From NCBI RefSeq assembly GCF_963678865.1, contig NZ_OY787459.1:3004501-3068500 (forward strand): a stretch of 64,000 nucleotides of DNA, written 5' to 3'. The number at the start of each line of letters is the position of its first letter. Position 1 is the first letter of the stretch. Positions 40,717 through 50,176 of the stretch are shown here, piece by piece. Under the pieces are notes generated by a model. It saw only the letters and a list, made by a program, of their open reading frames with translations, was not told the DNA's origin and did no database searches. The position numbers were made by a program, and so were the translations under genes. Origin of the DNA: Maridesulfovibrio sp. Lineage in GTDB: Bacteria; Desulfobacterota; Desulfovibrionia; Desulfovibrionales; Desulfovibrionaceae.

Positions 40717-41958
40717 TTATGAACCGGGTGTGGAAAAAGTGAAGAAGAATTTCAACATTCCGAACACTATATCGTCATTATTACTGTTGGCGTTGGAGTT
40801 GGTTACGTAGGTCAGGTCCGGGACGATGGAGAAGTTATCGGTCAGTTTGGCCTGATAGTATGTTTCGTAATGGTATTCCATGTCCTTGTTTGCGGTGTGC
40901 CTGTTTCCCTGCACCCCTCCTGCTGCCACGCCCCAGACATCCTGCTCCCGGCTGGGGATGGGACCCTGCCAGTGCGTACCTGCGGACCATGTCCAGCTGA
41001 TGCTGTTTATTGCCCCGTTACCTTTGCCCAGCCGTGCGAATATTCCGAAATTCTCGGTGATATCCTGATCCATGTTGAAAGCCACGCCCCAGTTGATCGA
41101 TTCATCCCCGGCGTTGATTCCCGGCTGGTCGTAGGTGTTGGTCCAGCCGAAGATGCGGTAATTACCTTTGAGATTGCCGAAGCTGGGAGAATAAGTCAGC
41201 TGTCCGCCGATGAGTGGGCTGTCGGCCATGTCTTCAAACTCATCTTTTCGTTCATTGGCCGGACATCCTGCATAGGTCGTGGACTGGGCCAGTACGGTCA
41301 GTTTGAATTCTTTCTGAGGATTGAACCCGGCGGCAATAATGGGAAGGTTGCTGTCAATACCGTCAAAGATGGGCTCGTTGTTAAACATGGAGTTTACGAA
41401 CTGAATGCGGCCATTCCCTGCAAAACGGTTTTCGTCCATGAATGATTCGGGGTCGGTGTAACCCAGCGATACAAACATTTTTTTGTCCGCAAAGTGCTGT
41501 GTGTAGAGCACGTCAGAAATAGATGCCTTGCCGCCGGGACTTGTTCGTGAAGCCTGAGAGTTAAGCGAGGAGAGAACCAGTCCGCGTCTGGATGGGTTGC
41601 TGTTTACATCCGAGGCCCCGCCCTGAACCTGAAAGAAAAACTTTCCGTCTTTTATAGGTTCCCAATGCAGGCGTACGCGTGCTTTATAAGCACCGTATGT
41701 GTTGCTGTCTTTCGTTTCCCCGTCTATCTTCGTACTTCCGTATGACTGAATGTATCCGAGCACGTCGCCTTCGATGGTCAACGGTCCGGTGGAGTTCTGC
41801 ACCTCGTTCCATGCCTCACGGAATTCTTGCAGCAGCACGGATTGATGCCCGGCTTCCTGCCCGTGCAGGTTAAGGGTGGAACGCAGGGAGTCGCTGCAGA
41901 TCCCGTTTGTCGTGCAGCAAAGAACAAAGAGGATGATCAGGGAAAGGGACTTCTTCAT
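40717..41958 (-). CDS. OprB-type outer-membrane porin
   Basis: A 413-residue porin resembling the carbohydrate-selective OprB family. A signal peptide ends near CCTTNGICSD. The rest alternates beta strands with aromatic girdle residues (RVRLHWEPIKDGKFFFQVQGG and WGVAFNMDQDITENFGIFARLG). It closes with GMLKFFFTFSTPGS, a few residues beyond the usual terminal aromatic. It starts 6 nt after pncC. Substrate not resolvable. Confidence 0.82.
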   Translation of the reverse strand: MKKSLSLIILFVLCCTTNGICSDSLRSTLNLHGQEAGHQSVLLQEFREAWNEVQNSTGPLTIEGDVLGYIQSYGSTKIDGETKDSNTYGAYKARVRLHWEPIKDGKFFFQVQGGASDVNSNPSRRGLVLSSLNSQASRTSPGGKASISDVLYTQHFADKKMFVSLGYTDPESFMDENRFAGNGRIQFVNSMFNNEPIFDGIDSNLPIIAAGFNPQKEFKLTVLAQSTTYAGCPANERKDEFEDMADSPLIGGQLTYSPSFGNLKGNYRIFGWTNTYDQPGINAGDESINWGVAFNMDQDITENFGIFARLGKGNGAINSISWTWSAGTHWQGPIPSREQDVWGVAAGGVQGNRHTANKDMEYHYETYYQAKLTDNFSIVPDLTYVTNSNANSNNDDIVFGMLKFFFTFSTPGS

Positions 41959-41964
41959 TTTGAT

Positions 41965-42444
41965 TTAACTCTCTTTCAAAAACTTGTGCAGCTTTTCAAG
42001 TACAGTTTGCAGGCTCTGCTGTTTAACGTCCATACGGTCTCCGCTGAAGAGTATTTTTTCAGCGTATGTCTCCCCGTTAACATGCCAGCCCATCCAGACG
42101 GTGCCTACCGGTTTGTCCGGAGTGCCTCCCGTGGGGCCAGCAATCCCGGAAAGTGATATGCCAACATTCACGCCCATGGTTTTGCAGACTCCCTCAGCCA
42201 TGGCCCGGACAGTTTCCTCGCTGACCGCGCCGTGTTCTATTATTACTGTTTCGGGAACATGCAGCAGAGACATTTTTATTTCGTTTGAGTATGCTACTAC
42301 TGCCCCGGAAAACCATGCGGAACTTCCGGAGAAGTCGGTCAGGGTCGCGGCTACAAGTCCTCCGGTGCAGGATTCAGCCGTGGCCATGGTCCAGCCTTTA
42401 TCAACAAGAATTTTTCCTATAGAAGGTACAATTGTTTTGATCAT
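41965..42444 (-). CDS. pncC: Nicotinamide-nucleotide amidohydrolase (CinA C-domain)
   Basis: PncC deamidates NMN to nicotinate mononucleotide in NAD recycling. The 159-residue stand-alone CinA C-terminal domain carries the catalytic Ser in AESCTGGLVA near 25 and the family block SGIAGPTGGTPDKPVGTVW near 98-115. The MoCF-like CinA N-terminal half is absent, as in many proteobacteria. The porin gene follows 6 nt downstream. Confidence 0.93.
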   Translation of the reverse strand: MIKTIVPSIGKILVDKGWTMATAESCTGGLVAATLTDFSGSSAWFSGAVVAYSNEIKMSLLHVPETVIIEHGAVSEETVRAMAEGVCKTMGVNVGISLSGIAGPTGGTPDKPVGTVWMGWHVNGETYAEKILFSGDRMDVKQQSLQTVLEKLHKFLKES

Positions 42445-42559
42445 GAGGGTACGTTATCCTGAATTTGAGCGTATTTAAAGAGGTAGATGCGACTATTGTT
42501 TACCGTAAAGTGAAGTGATACCATCATCCGCCGATGCCGATCCTGACCGGAAGTGTTTA

Positions 42560-42967
42560 ATGGCCGTAAAGAATATTGCAGATATTGTCTGGAAAAGACA
42601 TCAGAGTCACTGGAATTGGATTCTTATGCTCGGGTCCCTGTGTGTGCTGCTCATGGCTTTGTGGATGAAATCAATTTTTCTAACTCTCTTTTTTCTTGCC
42701 GGTTTTGCTGTTTCCATGATGGAACTGCCCGACCCGCAACCCCCTTTTGCACTGGTGGAAAGGCTTCTTGAGTATGAACGCAACTGGCTGGAATCTCCTT
42801 GGGACTGGAAAAAGAGGCTAAAGGCTTTCGGCATGCTCGCCTCCGTGGTATATGTATTTTCGTGCTGCTGGTGGGAGAGTCTTATGGGATTGCTGCTTCT
42901 GGTTGGCCTTTACGCCAATATCGCCTGTGTTTACGGAAACAAGCGCATGGGAATTGATGATTTGTAG
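42560..42967 (+). CDS. Small hypothetical membrane protein
   Basis: A 135-residue membrane protein of unknown function. The ATG at 42560 (MAVKNIADIVWKRH) has GGAAG 6 nt upstream. There are about three or four TM helices: a helical hairpin near 20-50 (GSLCVLLMALWMKSIFLTLFFLAG) and a pair near 90-125. An amphipathic segment (FALVERLLEYERNWLESPWDWKKRL) lies between. It stands alone upstream of serS; no family is recognised. Confidence 0.7.
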   Translation: MAVKNIADIVWKRHQSHWNWILMLGSLCVLLMALWMKSIFLTLFFLAGFAVSMMELPDPQPPFALVERLLEYERNWLESPWDWKKRLKAFGMLASVVYVFSCCWWESLMGLLLLVGLYANIACVYGNKRMGIDDL

Positions 42968-43124
42968 GTAAAATCTGCATTTTGAAGCAAGAATACCCTT
43001 TATAAGTGCGCCCGGATTCGCTACTAGTGTTGCGTCCGTCAAATTCATAACCTTGGGTTTGATAAAATATATTTAATTTTGCTTTTTCAAAATAAATTTG
43101 AATTTATTTTGAGGGTGTCACAGC

Positions 43125-43145
43125 GGCTTGTGAAGAGCCTTTTTT
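43125..43145 (+). terminator. Terminator-like hairpin 27 nt before serS
   Basis: GGCT/AGCC stem with a 7-nt loop and T6, just upstream of the serS SD. Short stem; may attenuate serS or simply end the upstream transcript. Confidence 0.5.
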
Positions 43146-43171
43146 ATATATGATGATATCAGGAGAATGAA

Positions 43172-44449
43172 ATGCTCGATTTGAAATTTGTACAGAACAA
43201 TCTGGATGTAGTTCGCGAAAGCCTCGAAAAAAGAGGATCTAAACTTGATGTTAATGAATTCAGCGATCTGGATTCCCGCCGCAAGGCCCTTCTGCAGGAA
43301 GTGGAATCCCTTAAGGCCGAGCGTAACTCTACATCCGGCGAGATTGCAAAAATAAAGAAAGAAGGTGGCGACGCCTCTGAAATCATCGCCCGTATGGGTG
43401 AAGTCTCAGGCCGGATCAAGGCCCTTGATGAAGACCTCAAAGATATTGAAGCCGCTGAACGCGAATGGCTCGTTTCCGTTCCCAACATGCCTGATGAGTC
43501 CGTACCTTTCGGTAAAACCGAGGACGACAACCCGGTTATCCGCCATTGGGGCGAAAAGCCTGAGTTTGATTTTACCCCCCGCGAGCATTGGGATCTGGCT
43601 GTGGAGTTGGACGGCGTTGATTTTGAACGCGCAGCGAAGCTTACCGGAGCGCGTTTTGCCGTGCTTAAGAAATGGGGGGCCAAACTGGAAAGGGCTCTGA
43701 CGTCTTTCATGGTCGATGTGCAGACCAATGACCACGGTTATACTGAGGTCATTCCTCCGTATATCGTCAACCGCGATTCCCTGTTCGGCACCGGTCAACT
43801 GCCGAAGTTTGCCGAGGACCTTTTCAAGCTGGAAAACTGGGAATACTACATGATTCCCACAGCAGAAGTTCCGCTGACCAACCTGCATCGCGATGAAGTG
43901 CTCAGTGAAGATGATCTTTCCATTGCCTACTGCGCTCCGACTCCCTGTTTCCGTTCCGAAGCAGGATCCTACGGCAAGGACACCAAAGGCCTGATCCGTC
44001 AGCACCAGTTCCACAAAGTGGAGATGGTGCGTTTCGCCCACCCGGACAAATCTTTTGATGACCTTGAAAAGATGACCGGACATGCCGAGGAGATTCTTAA
44101 GCGTCTCGGACTGCATTACCGGGTTATCACCCTGTGTACCGGCGATATGGGATTCGGTTCTGCCAAGACCTATGACATTGAGGTCTGGCTGCCCGGTCAG
44201 GATAAGTACCGTGAAATTTCTTCCTGCTCCAACTGCGTGGATTTCCAGGCCCGCCGTGCCAATATCAAGTTCCAGCCCAAAGACAGCAAGAAAAAACAGT
44301 TCGTCCACACCTTGAACGGCTCCGGCCTTGCTGTGGGGCGTACCTTTGTAGCTGTGGTTGAAAACTATCAGCAGAAGGACGGTACCATCGTGGTTCCCGA
44401 AGTCCTGCGTCCTTACATGGGCGGTATGGAAGTAATTACTGCCGAGTAA
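43172..44449 (+). CDS. serS: Seryl-tRNA synthetase
   Basis: Class II synthetase charging tRNA-Ser. It has 425 residues. The N-terminal coiled-coil arm that reads tRNA-Ser spans about 30-105 ([18 protein letters not shown]). Class II motif 2 is [25 protein letters not shown] near 267-290, and motif 3 is [17 protein letters not shown] near 383. The AGGAG before the ATG is well spaced. A terminator-like hairpin in the leader could regulate it. Confidence 0.98.
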   Translation: MLDLKFVQNNLDVVRESLEKRGSKLDVNEFSDLDSRRKALLQEVESLKAERNSTSGEIAKIKKEGGDASEIIARMGEVSGRIKALDEDLKDIEAAEREWLVSVPNMPDESVPFGKTEDDNPVIRHWGEKPEFDFTPREHWDLAVELDGVDFERAAKLTGARFAVLKKWGAKLERALTSFMVDVQTNDHGYTEVIPPYIVNRDSLFGTGQLPKFAEDLFKLENWEYYMIPTAEVPLTNLHRDEVLSEDDLSIAYCAPTPCFRSEAGSYGKDTKGLIRQHQFHKVEMVRFAHPDKSFDDLEKMTGHAEEILKRLGLHYRVITLCTGDMGFGSAKTYDIEVWLPGQDKYREISSCSNCVDFQARRANIKFQPKDSKKKQFVHTLNGSGLAVGRTFVAVVENYQQKDGTIVVPEVLRPYMGGMEVITAE

Positions 44450-44472
44450 TTACAGCTAATACGCATGAATTT

Positions 44473-44507
44473 AAGGGCAGCCCGTTTTCACGGGCTGCCC
44501 TTTTTTT
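44473..44507 (+). terminator. Intrinsic terminator after serS
   Basis: 12-bp stem AAGGGCAGCCCG with complement, TTTTCA loop, T7. Confidence 0.92.
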
Positions 44508-44513
44508 GGGCCT

Positions 44514-44548
44514 GCAAAATAAAATGGCTGCCGTAAAAACGACAGCCA
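44514..44548 (-). terminator. Terminator for the sigma-54 activator gene
   Basis: Read on the minus strand: TGGCTGTCGT/ACGGCAGCCA stem, one mismatch, then TTTTATTTT. It lies 110 nt beyond the stop of the minus-strand activator gene. Confidence 0.65.
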
Positions 44549-44656
44549 CCACAGAATGATTATGAATTAGTTTAGCAGTACCCGCATGGACCCGTAGAAT
44601 CCCCGACGGCCTGAATAAGTGGGTTAAGGAAGCAGGGTGTATTGCACAGATAGGGC

Positions 44657-46084
44657 TTACAGATCCAATCCCTGCTTCTTGTAATCGTTAAGCTTGTTGC
44701 GCAGGGTGCGTACGGAGATGCCCAGCAGTTCCGCTGCCTTGGTGCGGTTGCCGGAAGTCTGGTCGAGACTCTTGATGATCAATTTCTTTTCCATTTCGGA
44801 AATAGGCATAACCGCAAAGTCCGCGGCAATGCCAGCTGCATCTGCCTGCTGTTCCCCGCCCGGAGCCTCGCCTTCTGTGTGGGCTTCGTCAGGCATCCAT
44901 GCATCGGGATCGTTGAGGAAATGTTTGGATTCAATGGGCCCTGCTCCGGCCAGCAGCACGGCTCTTTCCATGAGGTTCTGCAATTCTCGCACGTTGCCGG
45001 GCCATTCGTAGTCCAGCAGCCACTTGGTAGCCTCTGCTGAAAATGCAAGAGGGGACAGCCCGTATTCAGTGCAGTATTTATTTACGAAAAATTTAGCCAG
45101 CAGCAGGATGTCTTCACCGCGTTGGGAGAGAGCCGGAAGTTTGAGCGGAATTACGTTCAGACGGTAAAAAAGGTCCTGTCTGAATTTTCCTTCCTTTACC
45201 GTCTCCTCAATGGCCCGGTTGGTTGTGGCCAGTACGCGTACATCAACCTTTACGGTTTCGACCCCGCCAACGCGGTCTATTTCGCCTTCCTGCAGAACCC
45301 TGAGCAGCTTGGCCTGCAGTCCCAGCTCCATTTCCGTGATTTCATCAAGGAGAATAGTTCCACCTGAAGCCAGTTCGAATTTACCAAGCTTGCGGTTGAT
45401 AGCCCCGGTGAAGGCGCCTTTTTCATGACCGAACAGTTCTGATTCGAGCAGGTGTTCAGGCAGGGCGGCGCAGTTGATGGCTACGAACGGTTTGTCATTG
45501 CGGTCGGAATGATGATGCAGGAAACGGGCGAACATTTCTTTACCTGTTCCTGATTCACCGGAAATAAGTACCGTGGCTTTGGACTTGGCTACCTGCTTGG
45601 CAAGGCCCAGCACCCGAGCCATGGCCGGATGTTGGCCGATGATCTGGTAACGTCCCTGTGTTCCCTTTTGCCCCGGTGCGTCCGGGGGAACGGCTGCTCC
45701 CAGTTGATCCGGTGAGGGCATCGATGATGGTTTTTCATCCGGAAGCATGAGTTTTATTTTTTCCCATGAGAGAGGTTCCAGCCAGTAATCACGAGCACCT
45801 AACTCCATGAATTTCAGGGCTTCATCTGCGGAACCGTTGCGGGAAAAAATAACCACCGGCGGAAAATTTTCAATGTTAACCGCTTCGGCAAGAAGGGCCT
45901 GAGCAGAATAACCCTGCATAACCGGCCTCGTAAAAATCAGGCACGGTTTTGATTTTTTTATGAAGTTAACGGCCCCGGCAAGGTTGTCGGCCAGCCCGGC
46001 TTGAAAGCCCGCTTCTTTGAGCGGGGAAAACACGGAAGTCACGGACTGCGGTTCGGCTATAAATAGTAATGTACTCTCAGGCAT
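44657..46084 (-). CDS. Sigma-54-dependent activator with pseudo-receiver
   Basis: A 475-residue NtrC-family enhancer-binding protein that opens sigma-54 promoters. Residues about 1-115 resemble a receiver, but the phosphoacceptor is missing (CLIFTRPVMQG in place of a D) and the acidic pocket is reduced to FIAEPQ. It probably does not respond to phosphorylation. The AAA+ domain (about 145-375) is intact: GESGTGKE, the sigma-54 contact loop GAFTGA, DEITEME and RLNVIPLKLPAL. A Fis-type HTH ends the protein (NRTKAAELLGISVRTLRNKL). The flagellar regulators FlrC/FlgR are possible relatives; this is not certain. Confidence 0.92.
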   Translation of the reverse strand: MPESTLLFIAEPQSVTSVFSPLKEAGFQAGLADNLAGAVNFIKKSKPCLIFTRPVMQGYSAQALLAEAVNIENFPPVVIFSRNGSADEALKFMELGARDYWLEPLSWEKIKLMLPDEKPSSMPSPDQLGAAVPPDAPGQKGTQGRYQIIGQHPAMARVLGLAKQVAKSKATVLISGESGTGKEMFARFLHHHSDRNDKPFVAINCAALPEHLLESELFGHEKGAFTGAINRKLGKFELASGGTILLDEITEMELGLQAKLLRVLQEGEIDRVGGVETVKVDVRVLATTNRAIEETVKEGKFRQDLFYRLNVIPLKLPALSQRGEDILLLAKFFVNKYCTEYGLSPLAFSAEATKWLLDYEWPGNVRELQNLMERAVLLAGAGPIESKHFLNDPDAWMPDEAHTEGEAPGGEQQADAAGIAADFAVMPISEMEKKLIIKSLDQTSGNRTKAAELLGISVRTLRNKLNDYKKQGLDL

Positions 46085-46546
46085 TTTGATTTCATATATC
46101 TAAGTGGTGAGCTTTTCAACACCATATATATTATTGAGGTCGATAAATTATGGAAAAATGTCTAAAAGCCCCAAAAAAATTTTTCCCCGTGGCCGCTTAA
46201 TTGGCGCGAAGGATCTGTTTTTTTATCGAAAAGAGCGGGTTGTGTGTTTTTGCTGCGTATCCGCCAGCTTTCTTTCATATTGATTAGAAAGGAAATTTTC
46301 TGATCAAAACGCAAGAAAGTGAAAAATAATTTCGATTTACGAAATAAACAAAATTGTGTGCAGCTGGTTTTTTCAAAAAAAACATAAGACATTTTAACAA
46401 AAATGACGTTTCTCGGGATAGATTATTCGCAAAACGCGAAAAAAAGAAGAGTTCTTCCAAAATGAATGGGGGGTTGCCGAATTTTGTTCCATTTGGTACC
46501 CCGTTTTTTCGGGCTTTGAATAATTTTTTACGGGATTTGTACAAAA
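46085..46546. other. 462-nt AT-rich gap with a 10-bp inverted repeat
   Basis: Gene-free region between the sigma-54 activator and a divergent amino acid ABC operon. TGATTAGAAA at 46281-46290 faces TTTCTGATCA at 46297-46306 (one mismatch), a possible operator. I find no -24/-12 GG-N10-GC pair before the ABC genes. Unusually A/T-rich compared with both sides. Confidence 0.45.
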
Positions 46547-47275
46547 GTGATAAAATTTAACAATGTCAATAAATACTACGGTGACTATCACGCTCTGAGG
46601 GATATCAACCTTCATATTAAAAAAGGCGAGGTGGTTGTTGTTTGCGGACCTTCCGGTTCTGGTAAAAGTACCATGATCCGCTGTATTAACCGTCTTGAAC
46701 CGATTCAGGAAGGTGAAATACTTGTAGAAGATATGGATGTTAACGGGGCAAGAGTCAACCTGCCTCTGCTAAGGGCGGAGATAGGTTTTGTTTTTCAGTC
46801 CTTCAATCTGTATCCGCATATGACGGTTTTGGAAAATATCATCCTGGCGCCGACCATGGTTCGGAATATGAAACGCAAGGATGCCGAAGAGTTGGCTATG
46901 GAACTTCTTTCCAAAGTCAATATCCCGGACAAAGCCGGGGATTATCCTTCCCAGCTCTCCGGCGGACAGCAGCAGCGTGTGGCCATTGCCCGCGGTCTGG
47001 CTATGCGCCCGAATATCATGCTGTTTGATGAACCCACATCCGCCCTTGATCCGGAAATGATCAACGAGGTTCTGGACGTTATGAAGGCTCTGGCCCGTGA
47101 GGGCATGACCATGGTTTGTGTAACCCACGAAATGGGGTTTGCCCGCGAGGTTGCGGACCGGGTTATCTTCATGGATGAAGGGACACTGATTGAAGAAAAC
47201 AGTCCCGATGAATTCTTCAACAACCCGCAGCATGAACGTTCGAAGCTCTTTTTGAGCAAGATTCTTTCGCATTAG
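46547..47275 (+). CDS. Polar amino acid ABC transporter ATPase
   Basis: ATP-binding subunit of a PAAT-type importer (GlnQ/GltL family), 242 residues. It starts with GTG as [20 protein letters not shown]. Walker A is GPSGSGKST, the Q-loop [15 protein letters not shown] is typical of the group, the signature is [15 protein letters not shown], and Walker B is [14 protein letters not shown]. It is followed by binding-protein and fused permease genes, forming a complete importer. The SD (GGGA, 11 nt away) is weak. Confidence 0.95.
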   Translation: MIKFNNVNKYYGDYHALRDINLHIKKGEVVVVCGPSGSGKSTMIRCINRLEPIQEGEILVEDMDVNGARVNLPLLRAEIGFVFQSFNLYPHMTVLENIILAPTMVRNMKRKDAEELAMELLSKVNIPDKAGDYPSQLSGGQQQRVAIARGLAMRPNIMLFDEPTSALDPEMINEVLDVMKALAREGMTMVCVTHEMGFAREVADRVIFMDEGTLIEENSPDEFFNNPQHERSKLFLSKILSH

Positions 47276-47282
47276 GGGATTC

Positions 47283-47340
47283 CCCATCATCTTTGATGGG
47301 TGTAGATAGTGAACGAACTGCCTGCAAATTTTTTGCAGGC
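47283..47340 (+). promoter_or_regulatory. Two hairpins between ABC ATPase and binding protein genes
   Basis: CCCATCA/TGATGGG (47283-47300) and GCCTGCAAA/TTTGCAGGC (47320-47340). The second has a T3 loop. They may stabilise or adjust transcript ends so that the binding protein is made in different amounts. Confidence 0.45.
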
Positions 47341-47423
47341 CGGGCATAAGGAAGCTCGCGGTTTCCGGTGTCGGGGATCGCTCTTTGTATACTCTTTGTC
47401 TATTTTTCACGCAGGAGGAAAGA

Positions 47424-48245
47424 ATGAAAAGGTTTATGACTCTGGCTCTCGCAGCCGCTCTGGTTATGGCTTTCGCTGCAACTGCTTTTGCAGGTGCCAC
47501 TTATGACAGGATCATGAAAGACAAGGTTATTCGTATCGGTATCATGACCGATTCCATTCCCGGTGCTTTTTACAACGCAAAAAAAGAATGGGTCGGCTTT
47601 GATGTTGACATCGCTAATGAACTCGCAAAACGCCTCGGTGTTAAAATTGATCAGGTTCCGGTTAACAACAAAACCCGTATCGGTTTCCTCCAGCAGGGCC
47701 GTATTGACGCTTCCGTTTCCAATATGACCCACAAGCGTTCCCGTGATAAGTCCATCGACTTTTCCATCACCTATTTCTTTGACGGCCAGAAAATGCTTGC
47801 TCCCAAAGGCAAGTTTTCCACCCTCAAGGATTTCGTAGGCAAAAAAGTTGCTGTTATGCAGGGTACCACTTCCGAGCTGAACGTTAAAAAACTGCTCAAG
47901 GATCTTGGTGATGCCGCACCTAAAGTTATCTCCTACCAGAAAGAATCCGAATGCTTTCAGGCTCTGCAGATGGGTCGTGTAGACGCATGGTCCACCGACT
48001 CCACCATCCTGCTCGGCTATGCTGCACAGGTTCCCGGTAAATACGAACTGGTTGGCGATTTCTTCTCCAACGAGCCTTACGGCATCGGTCTGGTTGAAGA
48101 TGATTCCAAACTCCGCGATGCAGTAAACTTTGCACTGCAGGATATGTGGAAAGACGGTACCTACGAAAAGATCTACAACAAGTGGTACGGTCCCGACACC
48201 AAGTACTACTTCCCCCTGACCGAAAAAATCGAAATGTGGCCCTAG
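47424..48245 (+). CDS. Periplasmic amino acid-binding protein
   Basis: Solute-binding protein of the same importer (SBP_bac_3), 273 residues. The ATG at 47424 has AGGAGGA upstream. The signal peptide MKRFMTLALAAALVMAFAATAFA ends at AFA-G. The mature part shows VIRIGIMTDSIPGAFYN, VGFDVDIANELAKRLG and DFSITYFFDGQKML. These match the glutamate/aspartate/glutamine group, but the exact ligand is not certain. Confidence 0.95.
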   Translation: MKRFMTLALAAALVMAFAATAFAGATYDRIMKDKVIRIGIMTDSIPGAFYNAKKEWVGFDVDIANELAKRLGVKIDQVPVNNKTRIGFLQQGRIDASVSNMTHKRSRDKSIDFSITYFFDGQKMLAPKGKFSTLKDFVGKKVAVMQGTTSELNVKKLLKDLGDAAPKVISYQKESECFQALQMGRVDAWSTDSTILLGYAAQVPGKYELVGDFFSNEPYGIGLVEDDSKLRDAVNFALQDMWKDGTYEKIYNKWYGPDTKYYFPLTEKIEMWP

Positions 48246-48269
48246 GCTTCATATTTGATATGCTAGACA

Positions 48270-48292
48270 GGCGGGGTCCCCGTGGCCCCGCC
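48270..48292 (+). promoter_or_regulatory. GC-rich hairpin between binding protein and permease genes
   Basis: GGCGGGG/CCCCGCC stem, 9-nt loop, followed by ACCTTTTAAA. Weak T-run, so perhaps a partial terminator or mRNA stabiliser, which would favour excess binding protein. Confidence 0.6.
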
Positions 48293-48328
48293 ACCTTTTA
48301 AATCGAAGACAAAGAGAAAGTTTCCGCA

Positions 48329-50110
48329 ATGATCAACCGCTATCTGGAAAAAACTTGGGTTCAGTATCTGTGCCTTGCCGCCATTACCGGGATACTGGTT
48401 TACTACTTCGGCTGGGTTTTCGACTTCGGCTATAAATTTGACTGGTCTGTTCTTTACAAGGAAGACCCGGCTTATGGCGAAGTGCTGGGCGGGATGCTTG
48501 TCACCGGCCTGAACCTGACCGTAAGCATTACATTGATGAGCTCGGCCATTGCGTTGGGTCTTGGTATTCTCTTCGGACTGGGCAGGCTTTCGCAGTTCAA
48601 ACCGGTATACTATTTCAGTACCTGTTACGTTGAGTTCTTCAGAAACACCCCATTGCTGGTGCAGCTTTTTTTCTGGTATTTTGCCCTGCCTATGGGGCTG
48701 CCTGAAGGAGTCCGCAACTTTCTCTTTGACCAGAATTTCGAGATGCTTTCTGCTACTGTCGGGCTTGGTATCTACACAAGTTCCTTTATGGCCGAGGTTA
48801 TCCGTGCCGGTATCCAGTCCATTCCTAAAGGGTTGCTGGAAGCTTCTTATTCATCAGGGCTCACCCCGGTTCAGACCTTGACCAAAATTATTCTTCCGCT
48901 GGCTTTCCGGGCCATTATTCCCCCGCTTGGCAGTGAATTCCTCAACAATATGAAGAACTCCTCGCTGGCCATGGTTGTGGGCGTGCCGGAACTCTGCTGG
49001 GCATCGCAGCAGATAGAAGGTATGACCTTTAAAGGTTTCGAAGCCACTACTGCAGCTACTGTTATCTATCTTTCCCTGTCCCTTATCATTGCCGGAATCC
49101 TGACCCTTGTTAACTGGAAGCTGCAGATTGTCCCGGTCAAGAATCGTACTCTGGGACATAAATTTGCACATCTGCTTTTCCTTCCTTTTGAGGCTCCGTT
49201 CGCTTTTATGGCAAGAATGCACCGCAGGATGAAGCGCAAACGTCAGGATGATTTCAACCTTTCCAAGGCGCAGGCCGCACGCAGGGCTTTTCTTGCTAAA
49301 CTTGCCAAGGTGTTCGGATTGATATGGAAGGCGGCTTTTCTCGGCAGTCTGGCCTTCCTGTTGATTTCCGCTGTTTACGGTGTGTCCACGTTCAATTTCG
49401 AGATCATCCGGGAGAACATCGGCACCATGCTCTGGTGGAGATTCCCAGACGGTGATCCCAATGAAATCCTTTGGGGTATGGGCGGTCTGTCCTTCTCCAT
49501 ACTCATGTCGGTAATCGCCATTTCAGTCAGCTTCTTTATCGGGCTGGTCGTGGGTATCGGACGTACTTCCAAGAATAAACTCTTTCTGATTCCGTCCACT
49601 CTTTACATTGAGCTTATTCGCGGCAACCCGCTGATCATGGTTATTTTCTGGATTTACTTTTTCATCCCCATTCTGACCGGGCAGTTCCTGAATGTCTTCT
49701 GGTCGGCAACCATTGCCCTGACCGTATTTACCGGGGCTTATCTGGCCGAGATCGTCCGCTCCGGTATCCAGAATCTGCCTCCGGGCCAGTTTGAGGCTGC
49801 TGTTTCTACCGGACTGACTTACTGGCAGACCATGCGCAAGGTTATTCTGCCGCAGGCTTTGAAACAAATGCTTCCGGCTATTGTGGGACAGTTTATCGCT
49901 ATCTTCAAAGATACCTCTCTGGCCTTTGTTATCGGTGTTCTTGAGCTTACTTTTGTGGCACAGGGATTGAACAACAGGCTTATGATCTATCCTTTTGAAA
50001 TTTATACCACCGTAGCATTTTTGTACTTTATTTGTTGCTACCTGATGAGTCTCGTGGCAAGACGACTCGAACGGAAGCTTTCAACTGAGACCTTCCGTTT
50101 ACAGATGTAA
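48329..50110 (+). CDS. Fused double permease of amino acid ABC transporter
   Basis: A 593-residue protein with two HisM/GlnP-type permease domains in one chain, where most importers have separate subunits. Each half has its EAA loop: EASYSSGLTPVQTLTKIILP near 171 and EAAVSTGLTYWQTMRKVILP near 490. The halves are joined by a basic, Arg/Lys/Ala-rich linker (about 290-330). TM segments lie on both sides. It completes the ATPase and binding protein upstream. No frameshift is needed; the fusion is in frame throughout. Confidence 0.94.
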   Translation: MINRYLEKTWVQYLCLAAITGILVYYFGWVFDFGYKFDWSVLYKEDPAYGEVLGGMLVTGLNLTVSITLMSSAIALGLGILFGLGRLSQFKPVYYFSTCYVEFFRNTPLLVQLFFWYFALPMGLPEGVRNFLFDQNFEMLSATVGLGIYTSSFMAEVIRAGIQSIPKGLLEASYSSGLTPVQTLTKIILPLAFRAIIPPLGSEFLNNMKNSSLAMVVGVPELCWASQQIEGMTFKGFEATTAATVIYLSLSLIIAGILTLVNWKLQIVPVKNRTLGHKFAHLLFLPFEAPFAFMARMHRRMKRKRQDDFNLSKAQAARRAFLAKLAKVFGLIWKAAFLGSLAFLLISAVYGVSTFNFEIIRENIGTMLWWRFPDGDPNEILWGMGGLSFSILMSVIAISVSFFIGLVVGIGRTSKNKLFLIPSTLYIELIRGNPLIMVIFWIYFFIPILTGQFLNVFWSATIALTVFTGAYLAEIVRSGIQNLPPGQFEAAVSTGLTYWQTMRKVILPQALKQMLPAIVGQFIAIFKDTSLAFVIGVLELTFVAQGLNNRLMIYPFEIYTTVAFLYFICCYLMSLVARRLERKLSTETFRLQM

Positions 50111-50115
50111 TTGAG

Positions 50116-50147
50116 CACCCTCCCTCCGGTTTGCGGGGGGAGGGGTG
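50116..50147 (+). promoter_or_regulatory. Hairpin after the permease gene
   Basis: CACCCTCCC facing GGGAGGGGTG with a GC-rich loop and one bulge. No T-run follows. It lies 30 nt before the next start codon and could be an RNA stabiliser or translational element. Confidence 0.45.
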
Positions 50148-50176
50148 TTGACATAGAAGCATTTCGGAGTTGTCTC

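Noticed and set aside
46085..46546. Sigma-54 promoter before the amino acid ABC operon
   Set aside because: TTGC occurs near 46474 but no GG lies at the required 10-nt spacing.
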